Shown piece by piece: positions 13,991 through 21,390 of a stretch of 21,445 nt of DNA (the stretch's first letter is position 1; each line of letters starts with the position of its first letter). The stretch spans positions 1 through 21,445 of the forward strand of contig CANQYN010000009.1 of assembly GCA_947628105.1 (NCBI GenBank). The letters run 5' to 3'. The notes below the pieces were generated by a model that had not been told where the DNA came from, did not search any database, and saw only the letters and a list, made by a program, of their open reading frames with translations. Both the position numbers and the translations under genes were made by a program. Origin of the DNA: an uncultured Bacilli bacterium. Its GTDB lineage: Bacteria > Bacillota_I > Bacilli_A > RF39 > UBA660.

Positions 13991-15967
13991 ATGGATAAAA
14001 GAGTAGAAGAATTAACAAAAATATTAAATGAAGCCAATTATAATTATCATGTATTAGATAATCCTACGATAACTGATCAAGAATATGATAAATATTTAAG
14101 AGAATTAATAAAGATAGAAACGGAATATCCAGAATTAAAAAAAGACGATTCTCCTACCGTGAAAGTTGGAGGAGAAGTCATTGATGAATTTCGAAAAATT
14201 GTTCATGATAAACCGATGATGAGCCTTAGTAACGTATTTAACGAAGAAGAAATTAGAGAATTTGATGAACGAGTAAAAAAAGAAATTCCTAATCCTGAAT
14301 ATGTTGTGGAATTAAAAATTGATGGGTTATCGGTTGCTTTATATTATGAAGATGGGAAATTAGTAAGAGGAGCTACGAGAGGAGATGGAATTACAGGAGA
14401 AGATATTACTCATAATGTAAAAACAATTAAGAGTATTCCACTTACTCTAGATCAAAAACTAACAATCGAAGTTCGTGGCGAAATTTATATGGGTAAAAAA
14501 TCCTTTGAAAAGATAAATGAGCAAAGAAAAAAGAATAAAGAACCTTTATTTGCTAATCCTAGAAATGCGGCCGCAGGAAGTGTTCGCCAACTCGATTCTA
14601 AAATAGCAGCTCAAAGAGGGTTAAGTGTCTTTTTATATCATGTTCCAGAAGCGATGTCTTTTGGCTTACATACCCATTATGAAGCTTTAGAATATATGAA
14701 AAAATTAGGATTTGTAGTAAACCCTAATATTAAATTAGTAAAAAATATCGATGAATTACTAGAATATATTGCCTATTGGACCGAACATAGAGAACAACTT
14801 CCTTACGAGATCGATGGTATTGTTATTAAAGTAAATAATTTAAATGATCAAGAAAAACTAGGCTTTACAATTAAGTACCCGAAATGGGCTACTGCTTATA
14901 AATTTCCTGCCGTAATAGCATTAACAAGATTAAAAGATATTCGTTTCAGTGTAGGACGAACTGGTCAAGTTACTCCTAACGCGGTATTAGAACCAGTTAT
15001 TTTGATGGGCTCTACGATTTCTGCTTCTACTTTACACAATGAAGACTACGTGATAAGTAAGGATATTCGAATTGGTGATATTGTAAAAATCAAAAAAGCT
15101 GGTGATGTAATTCCTGAAGTAATAGAACCAGTAAAAGAAAGAAGAACCGGAAAAGAAAAAAAATTTAAAATGATTCATCATTGTCCAATCTGTAACAGTA
15201 AATTAGAAAGAAAAGAAAATGAAGCCGCATATTATTGTACCAATCCATCATGTGATGCTAAAAGAATAGAAAAATTAATTCATTTTGTTAGTCGAGATGC
15301 TATGTTTATAGAAGGATTTGGAGATCGAATTATAGAAGATTTTTATAATATGGGCTACGTTAAAGAATTTAAAGATTTTTATAAATTATCGAATTATAAA
15401 AAAGAAATTATGGAATTAGAAGGTTTTGGACAAAAAAGTATAGAAAATTTATTAGAAAGTATTGAAAAAAGTAAGCAAAATTCCTTAGAAAGATTACTTT
15501 TTGGATTAGGAATTCGATACGTTGGGAAAAAGACAGCAAAAATATTAGCGAATCATTATAAAACAATGGAACGTTTTCTTTCAACGACTTATGAAGAGTT
15601 GATCGCTATTAATGATGTAGGGGATATGATAGCTGCGAGTATTATAGAATTTATTCAAAAAAATGAAACTCATAAAATGATAACTGAACTTCAAGAGCTT
15701 GGATTAAATATGAAATATATTGATCAAAAAGAAGTATTAAACGAAAATTTTAAAAATAAAACATTTGTTTTAACAGGAACTTTATCAAATATGAGTCGAG
15801 AAGAAGCTTCTTCTAAAATAGAGTTAGCAGGTGGTAAAACAACGACGAGTGTAACTAAAAATACCGATATTGTTATTGCTGGGAAATCAGCAGGAAGTAA
15901 ATATAAAAAAGCTCAAGAATTAGGAATTCCAATATGGACAGAAGAAGAATTTTTATCAAAAATATAA
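13991..15967 (+). CDS. ligA: NAD-dependent DNA ligase LigA
   Basis: A 658-residue complete ligase that seals nicks in replication and repair using NAD+. The Ia domain is at about 5-60 (YHVLDNPTITDQEYD). The adenylation domain has the active-site lysine K109 in ELKIDGLS and RGDGITGEDIT. The OB domain shows FSVGRTGQVTPNAVLEPV and LHNED. The zinc finger has C398, C401, C416 and C421. Helix-hairpin-helix repeats follow (LEGFGQKSIENLL, GLGIRYVGKKTAKIL, INDVGDMIA), and the BRCT domain fills about 585-658. Every expected domain is present and the length is normal. GGTGAT lies five bases before the start. It stands alone between two terminators here, whereas in many Bacilli ligA follows pcrA; those genes are not seen next to it. 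Confidence 0.98.
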   Translation: MDKRVEELTKILNEANYNYHVLDNPTITDQEYDKYLRELIKIETEYPELKKDDSPTVKVGGEVIDEFRKIVHDKPMMSLSNVFNEEEIREFDERVKKEIPNPEYVVELKIDGLSVALYYEDGKLVRGATRGDGITGEDITHNVKTIKSIPLTLDQKLTIEVRGEIYMGKKSFEKINEQRKKNKEPLFANPRNAAAGSVRQLDSKIAAQRGLSVFLYHVPEAMSFGLHTHYEALEYMKKLGFVVNPNIKLVKNIDELLEYIAYWTEHREQLPYEIDGIVIKVNNLNDQEKLGFTIKYPKWATAYKFPAVIALTRLKDIRFSVGRTGQVTPNAVLEPVILMGSTISASTLHNEDYVISKDIRIGDIVKIKKAGDVIPEVIEPVKERRTGKEKKFKMIHHCPICNSKLERKENEAAYYCTNPSCDAKRIEKLIHFVSRDAMFIEGFGDRIIEDFYNMGYVKEFKDFYKLSNYKKEIMELEGFGQKSIENLLESIEKSKQNSLERLLFGLGIRYVGKKTAKILANHYKTMERFLSTTYEELIAINDVGDMIAASIIEFIQKNETHKMITELQELGLNMKYIDQKEVLNENFKNKTFVLTGTLSNMSREEASSKIELAGGKTTTSVTKNTDIVIAGKSAGSKYKKAQELGIPIWTEEEFLSKI

Positions 15968-15991
15968 GAGATTCTAATGAATCTCTTTTTT
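15966..15991. terminator. Terminator between ligA and uppP
   Basis: AAGAGATTC (15966-15974) pairs with GAATCTCTT (15979-15987), loop TAAT, then Ts. It is a strong plus-strand terminator; the minus-strand tail is interrupted (TATATTTTT), so it is weaker for uppP. Confidence 0.85.
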
Positions 15992-16802
15992 ATAAGAATA
16001 AAATAACACTAATACCGGCAAGAATACAATAATATACGAAATAAATTAGTTTTCCTTCTCTTACTAAATAACGGAACCATTTTGTACTAAAATAGGTAAT
16101 TATAGTCGATATCAACATACCAGATAAATAATAAACCCACATAATACTATCTACATTAGAAGTAATGAAATCCTTAATCCCTAAAAGCATAGTTGCAAGA
16201 CTAATAGGAATATATAACATAAATGAAAATTTAAATGCAGTTTCTCTTTTTAATCCTTGTTGCATTCCTCCTACTAAGGTGGCTCCACTTCTACTAATTC
16301 CTGGGAATAGAGCAATAACTTGATAAAAGCCAATAATAAGTGCATTTTTTACAGTAATTTTTTCTTCCGATTTTTTTCCTTTTAAGTCTTTTATAATAAA
16401 TAAGAATAACGCGGTAATTAATAAGGCTACTCCTACCACTTTAACATTGCTTAACATCATCTCAATTTTATCTTTAAAAAGAAGTCCAGCAATTCCCGCT
16501 GGAATCGTTGCTAAGATAATTAACCAACAATATTTAAAGTTTACTTCATATTTCTTTTCTTTTGTTGTGATGTAAGAAAAGAAATCTTTAATTAAAATAG
16601 AAATATCTTTTCTAAAAATCCACAATATAGCAAGTAAACTTCCAAAATTGACAAATATTTCGAAATTTAAGTCATTCATTACTTGATCATTTAGTAAATG
16701 TTTAAATATAATCAAATGACCACTGGAAGATACTGGAATAGGTTCTGTAAATCCTTGAATAGCACCGAGTAATAAAAATTTTAATAAGATAACAAAATTC
16801 AT
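15990..16802 (-). CDS. uppP: Undecaprenyl-diphosphate phosphatase UppP (BacA)
   Basis: A 270-residue polytopic membrane enzyme that removes a phosphate from undecaprenyl diphosphate, recycling the lipid carrier for peptidoglycan and other wall polymers. Loss or gain alters bacitracin sensitivity. The first signature is QGFTEPIPVSSSGHL (16-30) with the catalytic-region E20, S27 and H29; the second is FPGISRSGATL (166-176) with R171. Length and helix pattern fit the family. The usual phenylalanine-leucine pair after the glutamate (TEFLPVSS) is Pro-Ile here (TEPIPVSS), a minor deviation. AAGGAGATG precedes the start and TATAAT (minus, 16837-16832) is a likely -10. It is divergent from the gene at 16902 and convergent with ligA. 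Confidence 0.95.
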   Translation of the reverse strand: MNFVILLKFLLLGAIQGFTEPIPVSSSGHLIIFKHLLNDQVMNDLNFEIFVNFGSLLAILWIFRKDISILIKDFFSYITTKEKKYEVNFKYCWLIILATIPAGIAGLLFKDKIEMMLSNVKVVGVALLITALFLFIIKDLKGKKSEEKITVKNALIIGFYQVIALFPGISRSGATLVGGMQQGLKRETAFKFSFMLYIPISLATMLLGIKDFITSNVDSIMWVYYLSGMLISTIITYFSTKWFRYLVREGKLIYFVYYCILAGISVILFL

Positions 16803-16901
16803 AAAAACATCTCCTTATCTTGTTCTCTATCATTATACACGAAAAAAATAAAATAATAAATAAAAGTGAAAAAATAAAATAGAATTTTAATAGGTGATGA
16901 T

Positions 16902-17123
16902 ATGCAAGTTCGAATCTTTCTTTTTTTAGTAGGATTTGGAATGGCTATTATAGGATTTTCTTATATAATTACTTATTTGAATTTACTTACTATTGGGTAT
17001 AATTTCTTTGAATATGTCAATTTTATAATTAGACGTATCGAATGTTTAAATGCGGTAATAGGTATTATTTTAATATTAATTTCTATCTATAAGAAAGGAG
17101 AACAAGATGAGTTATATATATGA
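16902..17123 (+). CDS. Small two-helix membrane protein
   Basis: A 73-residue protein with two hydrophobic segments (about 4-30 and 49-64) and a charged tail, KKGEQDELYI. I do not recognise a named family. AGGTGAT lies just upstream of its ATG, and TAAAAT at 16875-16880 may be a weak -10. It overlaps the next gene by 17 bases in another frame. The ribosome site of the next gene (AAAGGAG, 17094-17100) lies inside it, so the two are probably translationally coupled. This conserved-looking arrangement and a clean frame argue it is real. Confidence 0.6.
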   Translation: MQVRIFLFLVGFGMAIIGFSYIITYLNLLTIGYNFFEYVNFIIRRIECLNAVIGIILILISIYKKGEQDELYI

Positions 17124-17745
17124 TATATGCTTAAATTTTCAAAAGAGGGATATCGAATTTTATGATTGGAATTTAAGCGATAATATTTGTCATTTACGAA
17201 AAATTCCTATTTTTAAAGTAGACAATAAAACTTATTATGATATTAAAGAAAATGATATAAATTTCTCGACGGAGTTATTAAATAAAATAGAAAATAAAAC
17301 AGAAGTATTTGGAAACAAAAAGATTCGTTATTTAAAATATGCCTGTTTAATTAGTAATGGGAAAGATGCCTTAGCTATATTAATAAATGATAGTGAATCG
17401 AAAAGAAGTTCAATTATCATGGAAGATTTAAATGATATATTAGAAATTTGTAATCGACTTTATCAATCGAAAATAGAATATACCATCATTCGAAAACGCG
17501 AAAGAAAAGATTTTAAAACTAGAAGAGAAGAAGATATGGAAAAATATTTAAGTCAAGCGATTGATAAATTAATAAAAGCCAAGGAAAGTTCTAAATTACA
17601 ATACTTATATTATGAATGTTTTAATAAAAAAGGAACGGATGAAACAAAGATGATAATTCATATTAAAAATGAAATAAAAAATAATTTTGATATCGTAGCT
17701 AGTAAATTATATACCTTTTTCAAATTGACAGAAGTAAAAAAATAA
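17107..17745 (+). CDS. Probable DUF3603-type cytoplasmic protein
   Basis: A 212-residue soluble protein. It begins MSYIYDICLNF, then has an FYDW...D....LRKIPIFKV stretch (about 17-38) and a YLKYACLISNGKDALAILIN stretch (about 76-95). This layout resembles the DUF3603 family of Bacilli, whose members begin with a similar 'IYDVWVNF...F.EW...D.....L..IPL.KV' pattern; I recall this from memory and the match is loose. The C-terminal half is helical and highly charged (KRERKDFKTRREEDMEKYL). Function of the family is unknown. AAAGGAG lies six bases before the ATG. It overlaps the membrane protein gene before it. TTGACA near its 3' end is the -35 for the next gene. Confidence 0.6.
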   Translation: MSYIYDICLNFQKRDIEFYDWNLSDNICHLRKIPIFKVDNKTYYDIKENDINFSTELLNKIENKTEVFGNKKIRYLKYACLISNGKDALAILINDSESKRSSIIMEDLNDILEICNRLYQSKIEYTIIRKRERKDFKTRREEDMEKYLSQAIDKLIKAKESSKLQYLYYECFNKKGTDETKMIIHIKNEIKNNFDIVASKLYTFFKLTEVKK

Positions 17746-17752
17746 GTATAAA
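17725..17752 (+). promoter_or_regulatory. Promoter inside the end of the DUF3603-like gene
   Basis: TTGACA (17725-17730), 16 bases, TATAAA (17747-17752). The -35 lies in coding sequence; it would drive the lipoprotein gene at 17794. Confidence 0.5.
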
Positions 17753-17793
17753 AATAGACTAGGTTACCATAATAGAAACAGAGGAGGAAAAAT

Positions 17794-18345
17794 ATGAAAA
17801 AGTTTATCTTATTTATATTAGGCGTTTTCTTTTTGACGGGTTGTTCTTTGAACACAGATATGACAAAAGATACGCCTACTAAAAAAGTAGAATCGTTTTT
17901 TTCAAATTATCAAACGTTAAGTAGCGATGTATTAGCCGATTTAGATAATGTGATTAAAGAAGAAGAGACAATGGATGATACTCAAAAAGAAGAATACAAA
18001 GATTTTATGAAAAAACATTATCAAGATTTGGAATATGAAATAAAAGATGAAGTTATTGATGGAGATAAAGCTACTGTTACAGCAGAGATAAAGGTAAGAA
18101 ACTATTCCAAAACATTAAATGATGCGGATACTTACTTAGAAAGTCATAAAGATGAATTTAACGATGAAGAAGGAATATATAATCCTTATTTATTCACTAA
18201 ATATCGAATGGAACAATTATCTAAAATAACAGAAAAAGAAACTTATACAATCGATTTGACTTTATCAAAGATAAATGATGAATGGAAATTGGATCAATTA
18301 ACACCAGAGCAAGAACAAAAAATTAATGGAACTTATCAAGAATAA
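17794..18345 (+). CDS. Secreted lipoprotein of unknown function
   Basis: A 183-residue lipoprotein: a signal sequence of 16 residues ends in the lipobox LTGC, so Cys17 is lipidated and the protein sits on the outer face of the membrane. The mature part starts with a helix around VESFFSNYQTLSSDVLADLDNVI, then alternates strands (YEIKDEVIDGDKATVTAEIKV, TYTIDLTLSKINDEWKLDQL). This helix-then-sheet plan with a 'DEWKL' end resembles DUF4878-like or NTF2-like lipoproteins common in Bacillota; that is a fold-level guess. GGAGGA lies just before the start. Own promoter and terminator, so it is a separate unit. Confidence 0.7.
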   Translation: MKKFILFILGVFFLTGCSLNTDMTKDTPTKKVESFFSNYQTLSSDVLADLDNVIKEEETMDDTQKEEYKDFMKKHYQDLEYEIKDEVIDGDKATVTAEIKVRNYSKTLNDADTYLESHKDEFNDEEGIYNPYLFTKYRMEQLSKITEKETYTIDLTLSKINDEWKLDQLTPEQEQKINGTYQE

Positions 18346-18368
18346 ACTCAATTATTTGAGTTTTTTTA
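18344..18368 (+). terminator. Intrinsic terminator
   Basis: AAACTCAA (18344-18351) pairs with TTGAGTTT (18356-18363), loop TTAT, then a T run. Confidence 0.88.
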
Positions 18369-18398
18369 TTGTGAAAATGATAATTCTTATTGTATAAT
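18369..18398 (+). promoter_or_regulatory. Promoter of the second DUF2207 gene
   Basis: TATAAT at 18393-18398 with TTGTGA (18369-18374) 18 bases upstream; the ATG follows at 18422 with AGGAGTG between. Confidence 0.55.
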
Positions 18399-18421
18399 AA
18401 AAAAAATAGGAGTGATGTAAA

Positions 18422-20113
18422 ATGAAAAAAACAAAAGTATTAATCCTATTTATTAGTTTTTTTCTATTTATGGGGACAATACGAGCAGGAAATGAGATGA
18501 ATCGTATTGATATTTTTATTCAGTTAGATTCAGAAGGAAATGCATCGATAACAGAAATATGGGATACTACGTTAGATTCTGGGACAGAATTATATAAACC
18601 AATGACTAATTTAGGGAATTCAAATATTAGTGATTTTCAAGTTCGAGAAGGTTCACATATTTTTCAATATATCGATTCTTGGGATATTCAAGCAAATTTT
18701 ATAGAAAAAAAATATAAAAATGGACTTCACAAAACCGATGAAGGATACGAATTATGTTGGGGTATTAGTGAGTATGGATCTCACCAATATCAGATTTCTT
18801 ATAAAATTAGTAATTTTGTTTCTAATGTATCTGATAAACAAATGATATATTGGCGACTTGTCAATCAAGAGATGGAACCATCTCCTAATAAGGTAAGAAT
18901 TGAAATTTCTGGGATGACTCCTTTTTCTGATAATCTTCCTGTTTGGGGATATGGATATAAGGGATACGCCTATGTAAAAGACGGGAAAATTCATATGGAA
19001 ACAGAAAATGGCCTTTCCTCATCTCAATACATGGTTTTATTGGCAGAATTTGAACCAAATACCTTTAATACAACTAATCAATTAGAAGGAACATTTAACG
19101 ATTGGTTAGAAAAAGCAGAAAATGATACTTATCAGTATAACTATCATTCAACGATAGATATTATTGGTGAAATATTGCCTGTTATTATTATGGGATTGGT
19201 ATGGCTTGGAGTAATAATTGGTATTTATCGTTCTTTTAAATCCAGTGATAAAGTTCCTGGAAATTATGATTTTTTAGAATATAAAACAAATTCTTCCAGT
19301 ATAAAAGAAGCTCCTTATTTTAGAGATATTCCTTGCAATAAAGATATTTATCGAGCCTACTTTATTGCCTCTTTATATTGTTTGACAAAACGAAAAACAG
19401 ATTTTTTAGGGAGTAATTTATTAAAGTGGGTTAATGAAGGATTAGTCGAAGTTCAATTGACGACGACAAAAGTATTAAAAAATCAAGAAAGTAAAATTGC
19501 CTTTTTAAAAGAAATATCAAGTTTTCCAGAAGAAAATGAATTATATAATATGATGAGAAAAGCGAGTAAAGATGATATTTTAGAAAAAAAAGAATTTGGG
19601 AAATGGTGTAGTAACAATTACCACAGTCTAATAGACTGGTTTGATACAGCATTAAAAAAACAAAGAGATTTGTTAGTAGAAGAAGGTAAGTTAAAGAAAA
19701 TCACCAAAAAGAGTATGGGAGTATTTTCTCATGATGTTTATCAAGTAACTCCTTCTTTATACCAAGAGGCAATTCAACTAGCAGGCTTAAAAAAATTTTT
19801 AGAAGATTTTTCCGACATGAAACATAAAGAAGCAATCGAGGTTCATTTATGGAAGGAATATTTGATGCTTGCCCAAATATTTGGAATTGCTAGTAAAGTG
19901 GCGAAACAATTTAAAAATTTATATCCGGATGTTATTACAGATGTAGAATATGATAGTGTTATCTTTTTATATGATGTTTCTTATTATGGAACAGGATGCG
20001 CTGAATCAGCTAGACAAGCAGCTCAAGCTTATAACTCTGGTGGAGGTGGATTTTCCTCTGGAGGCGGAGGCGGAGGCTCTTTTGGCGGAGGCTCTGGCGG
20101 AGGAGTTCGTTAA
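18422..20113 (+). CDS. DUF2207 family membrane protein with glycine-rich tail (second copy)
   Basis: A 563-residue relative of the protein at 227-2536 with the same plan. It has a signal peptide (about 1-22, ending TIRAGN), then an extracytoplasmic beta-rich domain with IDIFIQLDSEGNASITEIWD near residue 30. One clear membrane segment lies at about 247-270, followed by a cytoplasmic part beginning near PYFRDIPCNKD. The Ser/Gly-rich tail (about 538-563) ends GGSGGGVR. It is about 200 residues shorter than the first copy, partly because the cluster of later membrane segments near 540-613 is missing. The two proteins differ widely outside the shared layout, so this is an old duplication or separate acquisition. 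GC-rich codons in the tail contrast with the rest. Function unknown. The gene is monocistronic. Confidence 0.8.
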   Translation: MKKTKVLILFISFFLFMGTIRAGNEMNRIDIFIQLDSEGNASITEIWDTTLDSGTELYKPMTNLGNSNISDFQVREGSHIFQYIDSWDIQANFIEKKYKNGLHKTDEGYELCWGISEYGSHQYQISYKISNFVSNVSDKQMIYWRLVNQEMEPSPNKVRIEISGMTPFSDNLPVWGYGYKGYAYVKDGKIHMETENGLSSSQYMVLLAEFEPNTFNTTNQLEGTFNDWLEKAENDTYQYNYHSTIDIIGEILPVIIMGLVWLGVIIGIYRSFKSSDKVPGNYDFLEYKTNSSSIKEAPYFRDIPCNKDIYRAYFIASLYCLTKRKTDFLGSNLLKWVNEGLVEVQLTTTKVLKNQESKIAFLKEISSFPEENELYNMMRKASKDDILEKKEFGKWCSNNYHSLIDWFDTALKKQRDLLVEEGKLKKITKKSMGVFSHDVYQVTPSLYQEAIQLAGLKKFLEDFSDMKHKEAIEVHLWKEYLMLAQIFGIASKVAKQFKNLYPDVITDVEYDSVIFLYDVSYYGTGCAESARQAAQAYNSGGGGFSSGGGGGGSFGGGSGGGVR

Positions 20114-20144
20114 AAAAGAAGATGATTATTTCATCTTCTTTTTG
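20112..20144. terminator. Strong bidirectional terminator
   Basis: AAAAAGAAGATGA (20113-20125) pairs with TCATCTTCTTTTT (20131-20143) around TTATT: 13 perfect base pairs, symmetrical T runs. It serves the DUF2207 gene and the ABC permease gene (minus). Confidence 0.9.
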
Positions 20145-20920
20145 AGTAAAAGTTTTTCTATATAAAGTACACTGTAATACATTACAGCCGCAACGATACA
20201 TAAAATAATAATTCCTGCGAATACCAAATTAATATTAAATACCTGTGAACCGTACATAATCAAATATCCAATTCCTTGTTTAGAAACTAAAAATTCTCCC
20301 ATGATGACTCCGACTAATGACATGCTAATATTGATTTTTAAAGTGCTTATAATTGATTTTTTACTACTGGGAAAAACAAGTTTGAAGAAAATTTGTTTTT
20401 TTGATGCTTTAAATGTTTTCATAATTTTAATTTGATTTTCATTGGTATTTTTAAAACTATCACAAGCGTTGATAACGGTAATAATAACAGATATTAATAA
20501 AGCCATAATAATAATTGAATTAATATTGGCGCCACCAATGATAATAATGATAGGACCAAGAGCTACCTTTGGTAAACTATTTAGAACAATTAAATAAGGG
20601 TCTATCACTTTTTCTAAAAAACGATTCCACCATAATATAGCAGCGATTACAATACCTAAAATAGTCCCTATAGAAAAACTGATTAAAGTTTCATAAATAG
20701 TGACACCAATATGCGAATATAAATTATTTGTTTTATGTAGATCTATTAAAGTATTTACAATCATTTTTGGACTAGAAAAAATAAAACCATCAATAATTTT
20801 TAAATGGACTAAAATTTGCCATAAAAATACAAGAAAAAATAAAATAGAAACTTGTGAAATTCGGATTAGATATTTTTTTCTTTTCTTTTCTTTTAAATAA
20901 GTTTTATGTTCTTCACTCAT
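20126..20920 (-). CDS. ABC importer permease (SsuC/TauC/ThiX-like)
   Basis: A 264-residue permease of the binding-protein-dependent importer family that takes up sulfonates, taurine, nitrate or thiamine precursors. Six membrane segments follow a Lys-rich N-terminus. The EAA coupling loop is at about 170-186 (FKASKKQIFFKLVFPSS), contacting the ATPase; LVGVIMGEFLVSKQGIGYLI (202-221) is the matching conserved segment that follows it in this family. The substrate cannot be told because no binding protein gene lies in the window. Its start overlaps the end of the ATPase fragment by eight bases, so they belong to one operon read leftward. Because the ATPase gene is broken upstream, this permease may have no promoter or partner here. 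Confidence 0.85.
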   Translation of the reverse strand: MSEEHKTYLKEKKRKKYLIRISQVSILFFLVFLWQILVHLKIIDGFIFSSPKMIVNTLIDLHKTNNLYSHIGVTIYETLISFSIGTILGIVIAAILWWNRFLEKVIDPYLIVLNSLPKVALGPIIIIIGGANINSIIIMALLISVIITVINACDSFKNTNENQIKIMKTFKASKKQIFFKLVFPSSKKSIISTLKINISMSLVGVIMGEFLVSKQGIGYLIMYGSQVFNINLVFAGIIILCIVAAVMYYSVLYIEKLLLKKKMK

Positions 20921-21254
20921 CGTTTAAATCTTTCCATATTAAGTCATAATAATAATTAAAGTTTTTATCTAAACGATTTTCACTAGGAATTCCTTTATTA
21001 TCTAAATTGATTGTATAAATCTTTTTGATTTTACTAGGACGATTTGATAGTACAATCACTTTATCAGACATACTAAGTGCTTCTTGAATATTGTGAGTCA
21101 CCATAATAGCGCTCTTTTTTTCTTTTTTTATAATTTGATAAATATCATCTGCAACTTTTAGACGAGTCTGATAATCTAAAGCACTAAATGGTTCATCAAG
21201 TAAAAGAATCGCTGGATCGATCGAAAGAGTTCGAATTAAAGCAACTCTTTGAGT
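20913..21254 (-). pseudogene. ABC importer ATPase (SsuB/TauB/ThiZ-like), 5'-truncated
   Basis: The 3' part (113 codons) of an importer ATPase gene. From the break leftward it reads QRVALIRTLSIDP, Walker B ILLLDEPFSALD, then the switch histidine in MVTHNIQEALSMSD and a normal C-terminus. Family members have LSGGMxQRVALxR; here the residues before TQRV read CLHC, and an in-frame TAA stands at 21290-21288 with no usable start between it and the break. Walker A, Q loop and the LSGG signature are therefore missing, so no working ATPase can be made from this DNA. The junction is at about 21252-21255. The remaining frame is intact and its codons look normal, so the break is recent or is an assembly join. 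The missing 5' half and the substrate-binding gene would be expected further right. Confidence 0.85.
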
Positions 21255-21270
21255 GCAGTGAAGACACTTT

Positions 21271-21323
21271 TCTATTTTTCCCTTTATTTATTAGGGTTTG
21301 CGTGTGGTCTGATACAGACCTAT
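21271..21323. repeat. Repeat copy 1
   Basis: Holds a weak hairpin ending AGGG, the block GGGTTTGC (21294-21301), a perfect GGTCTG-ATA-CAGACC hairpin (21306-21320) and TAT. Over the first 31 positions 23 match copy 2 without gaps. Confidence 0.65.
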
Positions 21324-21328
21324 TTTTT

Positions 21329-21350
21329 AACTATTTAGAATAGTTTTTTT
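21329..21350 (+). terminator. Terminator-like hairpin inside the repeat array
   Basis: AACTATT (21329-21335) pairs perfectly with AATAGTT (21339-21345), loop TAG, then T to 21350. Only the plus strand has the T tail, so any transcript ending here reads rightward through copy 1. Confidence 0.55.
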
Positions 21351-21390
21351 AAAAAGTTTAACTTATAAGTTTACTTGAGTTTTTTGGAAG

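Noticed and set aside
20010..20201. Reading frames overlapping the Gly-rich tail DNA of the second DUF2207 gene
   Set aside because: They are by-products of the repetitive GGN codons and have no ribosome site or family resemblance.
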